DNA from: Desulfoprunum sp.
Lineage (GTDB): Bacteria; Desulfobacterota; Desulfobulbia; Desulfobulbales; Desulfocapsaceae
NCBI GenBank assembly: GCA_030696435.1
Contig: JAUYSF010000487.1
Span: 1 to 18,870, forward strand
DNA: 18,870 bases
Direction: 5' to 3'
Program-made: the position numbers and the translations under genes
Notes under the pieces: model-generated
Seen by the model: the letters and a program-made list of their open reading frames with translations, nothing else
Told to the model about the DNA's origin: nothing
The model's database searches: none
Shown: positions 13,822 through 18,870 of the stretch, in pieces
How the letters are laid out: each line of letters starts with the position of its first letter
Position numbering within the stretch: position 1 is the stretch's first letter

Positions 13822-14085
13822 ATGCAGTCCTGTAAAAAATCGGAATCCTGATTCTTATTTTCCCCTCTGGTTCCCTGTCTTGCGTAAAAACGGAATATAG
13901 ATGCCGATAAATAGAAAAGCAAAAACAGGTCACTCCGAAGACGTAGTGATCATATTGTAACTTACTATCTAAATATAAAGAATAAAATCATAGATGCCAG
14001 TATAAAAATTATATGGACGGGTCTTTGTCTTGAACCAATAAAAAAATAAACTATACTATATAGATATATGATAAAAGGAATTGCA

Positions 14086-14118
14086 GTGCCGAAAAACTGT
14101 TTCCATCAGGTTGAATAA
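14086..14118 (+). other. ten-codon mini-ORF duplicating the citrate synthase start
   Basis: AAAAGGA (14073-14079), six bases, then GTG 14086 encodes MPKNCFHQVE and a TAA. The first five residues, and the DNA GTGCCGAAAAACTGT, repeat the citrate synthase start ATGCCGAAAAATTGT at 14314-14328 with two base changes. Part of the upstream purine-rich stretch is also alike. It may be a relic of a small duplication or a leader peptide. It lies upstream of the predicted sigma-54 start site, so that promoter would not transcribe it. Confidence 0.4.
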
Positions 14119-14176
14119 TCCTGGAAAAAGTATAAAAAAATACGTTAAAACGATGCCTTATATATATTCATTGCAT

Positions 14177-14193
14177 TTGGCACCATATATGCT
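14177..14193 (+). promoter_or_regulatory. sigma-54 (-24/-12) promoter of the citrate synthase operon
   Basis: TTGGCACCATATATGCT has a perfect TGGCAC -24 box, with its GG at 14179-14180, and a -12 box ATGCT with the essential GC at 14191-14192, exactly ten bases apart. Against TTGC(A/T) it has one mismatch. Transcription would begin near 14204, giving a leader of about 110 bases before ATG 14314. A sigma-54 activator gene is divergent from it. Confidence 0.8.
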
Positions 14194-14313
14194 ATACCCG
14201 ATCCGGTATCTTGATGTCTTGTCTACACGAAAAACGACATAATCCAACCAGCTTCTGGGATCTTCTTTCCAAGATTAGACCTGAAATAACAACGACGTAC
14301 AGGGAAAAGAATC

Positions 14314-15471
14314 ATGCCGAAAAATTGTAACAAAGTTCCGGAATTGAAACAGTCGGAGGCCGGGCTTGCCGATGTGGTAGCCTGTCAGTCGGAGATCTGC
14401 TTTATCGACGGAGAGGAATGCCGTCTGGTGTATCGTGGCTATGACGCGTTGGATCTGGCGATGAACAGCAGCTTCGAGGAAGTTGCCTATCTTCTTTGGT
14501 ATGGTTGTCTGCCACGGATTACTGAGTTTAAGGCCTTCCTTTCAGGGTTCACCGGCTCAATGTCTTTGCCGGTTGAAACAGTCATGATCCTGCGAATGTT
14601 CCCGAAATCCGTCACTCCTATGGAAGTTATCCGAACCGCGGTTTCTTCTCTCGGGCACTGGGACCCGGATAGCGGTAATACCGGTCTGGATGCCTGCCTG
14701 CGCAAGGCCCAGCGTCTGACCCTGCGCATGCCGTTGCTCATTGCCGCCCATCAGCGTCTGCGGGAAGGAACTGAGCCGATAAAACCGGTTCCCGGGCAGG
14801 GCATTGCCTATAATTTTCTCTATACCCTGCAGGGCAAGGTGCCCGATCCAAAAATCGTCGAGGCCTTCGACATCGCCCTTATTCTGCATGCTGACCATGA
14901 ATTGAACGCCTCCACTTTTGCAGCACGGGTGACCGCTGCAACCATGGCCGACATCTATTCCTGTGTCACCAGCGCCATCGGCGCCCTGAAAGGACCCCTG
15001 CATGGTGGCGCGAACATGGAGGTTATGCAGATGATCGAGGAGATCCGCAGCCCGGAAAACGCCGAGGCCTATATCCTCGAAAAACTCGAGAACAAAGTAA
15101 AGATCCCCGGTTTCGGGCATCGTGTCTATCGTTGTGAAGATCCGCGGGTGGGAATACTGAGGGGTTGTGCTGAATCCATCTCGGAACTGGTTGGAGAAGG
15201 CAAAAACTATGCAATCACACGAGAGATCGAGCGGGTTGTCATTGAAAAAACCAAGGTCTTCCCCAATGTCGATCTCTACACCGCTTCGCTTTATCATGCC
15301 ATGGGCATCCCTACCGAGCTCTTTACCCCCATATTTGCCATCAGCAGAATCGTCGGTTGGACCTCGCATATTCTCGAGCAATGGTCGAATAATCGTCTTA
15401 TCCGGCCCCGTGCCGAATACACCGGGCCGCATTCGCTGAACTATACCCCCATCGATCAACGATTGAGATAA
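14314..15471 (+). CDS. citrate (or 2-methylcitrate) synthase
   Basis: 385-residue enzyme of the short bacterial citrate synthase type, condensing acetyl-CoA (or propionyl-CoA) with oxaloacetate. Signature text includes GLADVVACQSEICFIDG near the N-terminus and YRGYDALDLA. The catalytic residues are His230 (GPLHGGAN), His269 (GFGHRVYR) and Asp320 (FPNVDLYTASLYHAMG), and HADHELNASTFAARV carries the conserved His195. Nothing is truncated. It is led by a sigma-54 promoter and a long leader, which suggests nutrient- or signal-dependent expression rather than housekeeping. AGGGAAAAG is the probable ribosome site. SET-domain and PLP-decarboxylase genes follow on the same strand before the terminator at 17419. 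Citrate and 2-methylcitrate activity cannot be separated from sequence by eye. Confidence 0.93.
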   Translation: MPKNCNKVPELKQSEAGLADVVACQSEICFIDGEECRLVYRGYDALDLAMNSSFEEVAYLLWYGCLPRITEFKAFLSGFTGSMSLPVETVMILRMFPKSVTPMEVIRTAVSSLGHWDPDSGNTGLDACLRKAQRLTLRMPLLIAAHQRLREGTEPIKPVPGQGIAYNFLYTLQGKVPDPKIVEAFDIALILHADHELNASTFAARVTAATMADIYSCVTSAIGALKGPLHGGANMEVMQMIEEIRSPENAEAYILEKLENKVKIPGFGHRVYRCEDPRVGILRGCAESISELVGEGKNYAITREIERVVIEKTKVFPNVDLYTASLYHAMGIPTELFTPIFAISRIVGWTSHILEQWSNNRLIRPRAEYTGPHSLNYTPIDQRLR

Positions 15472-15473
15472 CG

Positions 15474-15650
15474 GTGAGTGAGAGAGGAGGCCTGAATGAG
15501 AGCAGGCGCTTGATTGAGCAAGAAACGTTTATGATTCAGCACGGTAAGAAAAATCAATTTGGGCCGACTGATTCGCATTCTCGGGTGAGTCGACAGGGCT
15601 ACCTGGTTCACTGGAGCCGGGTTTCTTTCAACATGTGGAGTTGCAGATAA
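15474..15650 (+). CDS. possible small ORF between citrate synthase and the SET gene
   Basis: An in-frame reading from GTG 15474 to TAA 15650 gives 58 residues (MSERGGLNESRRLIEQETFM, then a basic part with HGKKNQFGPTD, ending WSRVSFNMWSC and one further Arg). It starts two bases after the citrate synthase stop and ends six bases before the SET start, so it would fill the gap exactly. There is no good ribosome site, I recognise no family, and a hairpin (GCCTG 15490-15494 with CAGGC 15503-15507) lies within it. It may equally be an untranslated spacer. Confidence 0.2.
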   Translation: MSERGGLNESRRLIEQETFMIQHGKKNQFGPTDSHSRVSRQGYLVHWSRVSFNMWSCR

Positions 15651-15656
15651 AAAACT

Positions 15657-16133
15657 ATGTATCCATCGCACTTTGGAAACAATGCATTGTTTCCCCGTAA
15701 GCAGGACTTTGAGGTGGTCGTCAAGGATGAGGTGATCGGTCTGGGTGTAATCTCCCGCAGGGCCTTTGCCAAAGGTGAGGTGATTGCCGCCCTCTCTGGA
15801 GAGATCATTCATGATCTCCGGCAACACAGTTTGCAGATTGAACCGGATGTGCATCTCTATGACATGTATTTTTCCGGCTACTTTCTCCATTCCTGTTCGC
15901 CAAACGTCGAACTGGATATGAAGAATCTGCTGGTCTACGCCGTCAAAGATATTCAGTCAGATGAATATCTTTTTATGGATTATGCCCAGACAGAGGATGT
16001 GCTGTATAAACAGTTCCCCTGCGGTTGCGGCTCGGAGAACTGTCGTGGCTGGATAACCGGCAGGAAAGAGCAGGTGTCCGGCTGTGTCCCAGAGCTTATG
16101 GCTCACGCCCAGAATGAAAAAAATCTCGGGTGA
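15657..16133 (+). CDS. stand-alone SET-domain methyltransferase
   Basis: 158-residue SET-domain protein of the lysine N-methyltransferase fold using S-adenosylmethionine. Visible elements are GLGVISRRAFAKGEVIAALSGEI (28-50, quoted as GLGVISRRAFAKGE and VIAALSGEI), the pseudoknot strand GYFLHSCSPN (74-83), DYAQTED (108-114), and a post-SET zinc segment PCGCGSENCRGW with Cys122, Cys124 and Cys129, likely completed by Cys80. In most SET enzymes the pseudoknot reads NHSC.PN; the Asn is Leu77 here. No chromatin target is obvious, so the substrate may be another protein or a small amine. No strong ribosome site is near ATG 15657. Its stop codon neighbours or overlaps the decarboxylase start, which implies linked translation. 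Confidence 0.88.
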   Translation: MYPSHFGNNALFPRKQDFEVVVKDEVIGLGVISRRAFAKGEVIAALSGEIIHDLRQHSLQIEPDVHLYDMYFSGYFLHSCSPNVELDMKNLLVYAVKDIQSDEYLFMDYAQTEDVLYKQFPCGCGSENCRGWITGRKEQVSGCVPELMAHAQNEKNLG

Positions 16134-16141
16134 GAACGGGA

Positions 16142-17344
16142 ATGGAAAAGTGGTGGGAGAGAGACGATCTTACTTATAAAGACGGGCAATTACTGTTTGC
16201 CGGCCGTGTTGTTGAAGACTTAGCCCGGCAGTTCGGTAGCCCCTCTTTTTTTTACAGTGCCGACAGAATATCGGCGAATATCGGCAGATTGCATGCTGCC
16301 TTGAGTGATGCCGGTTTCGGCGGTGGCCTTCATGGTGTCAACTATGCCATGAAGGCCAACCGCTTTGCTCCTCTTTTGACGTATCTGAAGACGACCGGCC
16401 TCTGTACCATTGATGCATGTTCCCCGCAGGAGGTAGAGCATGCCATCAGTTGCGGTTTTAGCCCGGAAGAGATCAGCTTTACGGCCACGAGTCTATCGAA
16501 CCGGGACTTCGAACGGCTGTCGAGACTTGACGGGCTGATCATGAACTGCGATTCTCTCTATGCCATCAGACAGTGGGGAGAGCGCGGTGCGGGACGGAAT
16601 ATAGGTATCCGTATCAACCCGGCGGTGGGTATCGGCCGGGCCCAAAATGAGCTGCTGCAGTATAGTGGTGGCAGGACCACCAAGTTCGGTATTTATCGGG
16701 AACAGTTCCACGAGGCGGTCGATCTGGCTGCTCAGTTTGGGTTGACCATCGAAAGGATCCATTTTCATACCGGTTGCGGCTATCTAACACCGCAACTGGC
16801 GGTATGGGAGAAGGTCGTGGAGGAGTGCCTCTGGTTTATTGACCAGCTTGATACGGTCAGGACTGTCAATGTCGGAGGCGGACTGGGAGTGCCGCATATT
16901 TTTCGGGATGAACCTCTTGATCTCGGACTTTGGGCTGGAATTCTCAGAAAGTATTTCCTGCCGCGAAATCTTAGGGTCGAGGTAGAGCCGGGCGATTATC
17001 TGGTCAAAGATGCAGGTCTGCTGGTCCTGACGGTCAACGCCATTGAGAAAAAAAAGGACACCATTTTTGTCGGTGTTGATGCCGGATTCAACCTCGCCGT
17101 GGAGCCGGCAGTCTATGGCCTGCCCTTCCAGCCGGTACCAGCGAGACGCAGACAGGGCGAGGAGGTCCAGGTCACTGTTGTCGGTAATATCAACGAGGCC
17201 CTGGATGTCTGGTATTCCGAGGTGTCGCTGACACCGCTGGTCTCTGCCGATTATCTGACCTTGATCAATGCCGGAGCTTACTCTTCCTCGATGGCCTCAA
17301 ACCATTGCATGCGTGGGGAATTTAGGGAATTCCTCTTGCTTTAA
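16142..17344 (+). CDS. fold-type III PLP decarboxylase-like protein (diaminopimelate/ornithine decarboxylase superfamily), catalytic Cys replaced
   Basis: 400 residues with an alanine-racemase-like barrel and C-terminal beta domain. Key motifs are VNYAMKAN with PLP-binding Lys71, HFHTGCGY (207-214), NVGGGLGVPH (243-252), EVEPGDYLVKDAG (280-292), GVDAGFN (311-317) and the terminal INAGAYSSSMASNHCMRG, close to the DAP decarboxylase end GAYGxSMSSNYNxR. The catalytic GPxCExxD motif is instead VVGNINEALDVW, with Asn351 where the proton-donating Cys is expected. Substrate and even reaction (decarboxylation, racemisation or other) are therefore uncertain. I favour ATG 16142, with GGTGAGA before it; GTG 16130 overlaps the SET stop and is the alternative. 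It is the last gene before a strong terminator. Confidence 0.88.
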   Translation: MEKWWERDDLTYKDGQLLFAGRVVEDLARQFGSPSFFYSADRISANIGRLHAALSDAGFGGGLHGVNYAMKANRFAPLLTYLKTTGLCTIDACSPQEVEHAISCGFSPEEISFTATSLSNRDFERLSRLDGLIMNCDSLYAIRQWGERGAGRNIGIRINPAVGIGRAQNELLQYSGGRTTKFGIYREQFHEAVDLAAQFGLTIERIHFHTGCGYLTPQLAVWEKVVEECLWFIDQLDTVRTVNVGGGLGVPHIFRDEPLDLGLWAGILRKYFLPRNLRVEVEPGDYLVKDAGLLVLTVNAIEKKKDTIFVGVDAGFNLAVEPAVYGLPFQPVPARRRQGEEVQVTVVGNINEALDVWYSEVSLTPLVSADYLTLINAGAYSSSMASNHCMRGEFREFLLL

Positions 17345-17653
17345 ATGATTTTTGTCGATGTTTGGTTTCCGATGTTTGAGAGATCACTGCGACATCCGGG
17401 TAGAATTTGAAATTTCAGCGGGAACTGTGAAGTGTTGCAGTTCCCGTTTTTGTTTTTTACAGTAGTATGCAATACATTTTCTCCACAGCATCTTCTTCTG
17501 ACCACCCAACCCGCTCTCCGACAGATTTGAAGTTGTTCATGGCGAATCTGCACAGAGGTCTGTAAGGGATGCCGACTGAGGCACTTGATTAACGTAAATA
17601 CTCTCTGCGCATCTGCAGGGAGAAGGTATGGGAAACACAGCAAGAGGGCATCT
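17345..17653. other. non-coding stretch between decarboxylase and DUF2058 genes
   Basis: 309 bases without a credible gene. It holds the terminator at 17419-17458. Closer to the DUF2058 gene there is a hairpin CTCTCTGC (17601-17608) with GCAGGGAG (17615-17622), which has one G-T pair and a six-base loop and no T run after it. The in-frame ATG at 17585 would place this hairpin in coding sequence but is untypical of the family. No clear promoter was recognised. Confidence 0.6.
17419..17458 (+). terminator. rho-independent terminator of the citrate synthase-SET-decarboxylase operon
   Basis: CGGGAACTG (17419-17427) and CAGTTCCCG (17438-17446) form a perfect 9-bp stem with a ten-base loop, followed directly by TTTTTGTTTTTT. 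This is a textbook intrinsic terminator 75 bases after the decarboxylase stop. Confidence 0.93.
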
Positions 17654-18199
17654 ATGGGAAATTCGTTTAAGGAGCAGTTGCTTAAACTGGGCCTGGTTGA
17701 CAAAAAACAGGTCAACCAAGTGAAAAAAGCGGAGCATCAGAAGAAAAAAGAAAAGGTCGGCAAGTCCCAGGAGATTGTCGATGAGAATAAACTTCTGGCT
17801 CAGCAGGCCGTTGCTGAAAAAAAAGAGCGGGAACGGTTGCGCAATCAGCAGCGCCAGGAGGAGCTGAGGAAAAAAGAAGAGGCGGAGCAGGTCAGGCAGA
17901 TCATTGAGAGCAATCGACTGGCCAAAGATCCGAAGGGTGTCGCCTTCCGGTTTCCCGACAAAGGCAAAATCCAGAGGATCTTTGTCGCAAAAGATATGCT
18001 GGAAGACCTCAGCCGGGGGCATCTGGCCATTGTCCGTTCCAGTTTGTCCTACGAAATAGTCCCTGCTGCCGTCACAGAACGAATCGGTGCACTTGATCCG
18101 CGGGTCATTGTCCTGCATAACAGCACGAAAAAAGCCGGGGATCAGGACTTGGAAGATCCCTACGCCGGCTTTGAAGTGCCCGATGACCTGATGTGGTAA
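17654..18199 (+). CDS. DUF2058 (YaiL-like) protein
   Basis: 181 residues. The N-terminus MGNSFKEQLLKLGLVDKKQ is diagnostic for DUF2058, annotated in proteobacteria as a nucleoprotein or polynucleotide-associated protein of uncertain function. Residues about 20-95 are extremely rich in Lys, Glu and Gln (KKAEHQKKKEKVGKSQE, EKKERERLRNQQRQEELRKK) and should form a long helix or coiled coil. A compact C-terminal domain follows (FRFPDKGKIQRIFVAKDMLE, then LDPRVIVLHN). I chose ATG 17654 because the family start is exact there; ATG 17585 would add 23 unrelated residues. GAGGG nine or so bases upstream is the probable ribosome site. It converges on the secreted-protein gene with a ten-base gap. Confidence 0.9.
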   Translation: MGNSFKEQLLKLGLVDKKQVNQVKKAEHQKKKEKVGKSQEIVDENKLLAQQAVAEKKERERLRNQQRQEELRKKEEAEQVRQIIESNRLAKDPKGVAFRFPDKGKIQRIFVAKDMLEDLSRGHLAIVRSSLSYEIVPAAVTERIGALDPRVIVLHNSTKKAGDQDLEDPYAGFEVPDDLMW

Positions 18200-18209
18200 G
18201 GGAGAAGAC

Positions 18210-18818
18210 CTATTTCGAACTTACCCTCGGCAGCAGACTGAACTGCAGCATATCCTTGCGGGCCTGGATATTGATGAACCTCATGGAGATGATCAGGGTT
18301 TTGCTGCCGGTTTTAGCAATCAGCGGCGCCATATTCTCCATGGAAATAGGGAATTCTCGTCCGTTCAGGAGAGAGATAAGGGCTTGGCCCAATTCTCCCT
18401 GACGAGCGTCCGTGCTGGCCTGCATTTTGTCAACAACCGGCCTGATATAGAGAATTTGCTTGGCGGCATCAAAGCGCATGTTGGCATTACAGTCAAAGTC
18501 CAGCTCAATCTCCCCGACCTTGAGATTTATCTGGTGACCGGCGAGTTCCGAGACGATCTGCAGATTGTTGCCGGCGATGTGCAGTCGGCAGGAGATGAGT
18601 TTGTCTCCGAGTTGCAGATTATTGATGCTGATGATCCTGATCGTGCCTCTCAGGCTTTTTGATTTTGCGTCGACATCAAGGGGCAGAACCGCCTGTACCG
18701 TCTTCGCCAGCACGCTTTCAGGGAGATTCAGGGTTATCGTTTCAGTGGTCTCGGCCAAGGCCTGGGTAGGCAGAAGCATGGTGAAAAGGATGAGTACGGC
18801 CTTGATGAAAGTGGTCAT
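18210..18818 (-). CDS. secreted or periplasmic protein of unknown function
   Basis: 202 residues. The first 22 form a standard Sec signal peptide: Lys6, a hydrophobic core (AVLILFTMLLPT) and an ALA cleavage site before Glu-Thr-Thr. The mature part has alternating hydrophobic strands (ITLNLPESVLAKTVQAVLPL, RGTIRIISINNLQLGDKLI, INLKVGEIELDFDCNANMRF), reminiscent of an LEA-14/AsmA-like or lipid-binding beta fold, but I do not recognise a family. The mature protein has two Cys, one in SCRLHIA and one in DFDCNANM, which could form a disulfide. AAAGGA lies upstream of ATG 18818. It converges with the DUF2058 gene and the two have no evident functional link. Confidence 0.75.
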   Translation of the reverse strand: MTTFIKAVLILFTMLLPTQALAETTETITLNLPESVLAKTVQAVLPLDVDAKSKSLRGTIRIISINNLQLGDKLISCRLHIAGNNLQIVSELAGHQINLKVGEIELDFDCNANMRFDAAKQILYIRPVVDKMQASTDARQGELGQALISLLNGREFPISMENMAPLIAKTGSKTLIISMRFINIQARKDMLQFSLLPRVSSK

Positions 18819-18870
18819 GATGTGTGTCCTTTAAGAGGTCGGTTGAAGAAGTATCGTGGTAGTATTAGCG

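Larger units (their letters stand above)
13822..14313. other. AT-rich divergent regulatory region between the activator and citrate synthase
   Basis: 492 bases, clearly richer in A and T than the flanking genes, without a credible full-length gene on either strand. It contains the palindrome GAATC-CT-GATTC (13843-13854), a ten-codon mini-ORF at 14086-14118 that repeats the start of the citrate synthase gene, and a sigma-54 promoter at 14177-14193. The activator binding site is presumably in 13855-14100, but I cannot point to a repeated dyad with confidence. Confidence 0.7.

Noticed and set aside
14557..15459. 300-codon minus-strand open frame opposite citrate synthase
   Set aside because: It is antisense to an intact citrate synthase with all catalytic residues, and nothing in its translation resembles a protein family.
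14314..17344. NRPS-independent siderophore cluster (citrate synthase plus PLP decarboxylase, as in staphyloferrin B)
   Set aside because: No IucA/IucC-type synthetase, exporter or uptake gene is visible, and the SET gene has no place in such a pathway.

Overview
The window reads as chromosomal DNA of a strictly anaerobic bacterium, most likely a sulfate reducer or sulfur disproportionator of the Desulfobacterota (Desulfobulbales-like). This is an inference. It rests on an Orange Protein (ORP)-type cluster with paired MinD/ferredoxin ATPases, two sigma-54 enhancer-binding regulators, and an IscU/NifU-type scaffold, in moderately GC-rich DNA. I see no tRNA, rRNA, CRISPR array, insertion sequence or phage gene.

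Region 1 (1-4836). The 3' end of an FtsX/MacB-type ABC permease is followed by a roughly 390-base non-coding stretch carrying two inverted arrays of ATCG hexamers. Next comes a tight crcB - DUF190 - MFS operon (fluoride export, a PII-like protein and a transporter), then a GDSL arylesterase lipoprotein and a PAS/sigma-54 activator.

Region 2 (4837-9237). A near-perfect -24/-12 promoter lies directly downstream of the PAS activator. It precedes eight same-strand genes: a NifX-like protein with a Cys-rich tail, a DUF5320 protein, a receiver-like protein without its phospho-Asp, two tandem MinD-family ATPases each with an inserted 2[4Fe-4S] ferredoxin, two more NifX/ORP-family proteins, and an Fe-S scaffold. 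In Desulfovibrio, ORP operons are known to be controlled by sigma-54 and a neighbouring activator, and this layout fits that scheme. Two strong stem-loops separate the last NifX-like gene from the scaffold gene.

Region 3 (9238-12361). A minus-strand three-domain protein (UPF0149-like, SEC-C, pRiA4b ORF-3) is divergent from a GAD65/CSAD-like PLP decarboxylase.

Region 4 (12397-17458). A second sigma-54 activator with a degenerate receiver domain is divergent from citrate synthase, a small SET-domain methyltransferase and a fold-type III PLP decarboxylase relative that lacks the usual catalytic Cys. A second -24/-12 promoter lies upstream of citrate synthase, and a textbook terminator follows the decarboxylase. 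The unit 14177-17458 looks like one regulated operon of unknown product and is the best candidate here for an undescribed pathway.

Region 5 (17459-18870). A DUF2058 protein converges on a secreted protein of unknown function.
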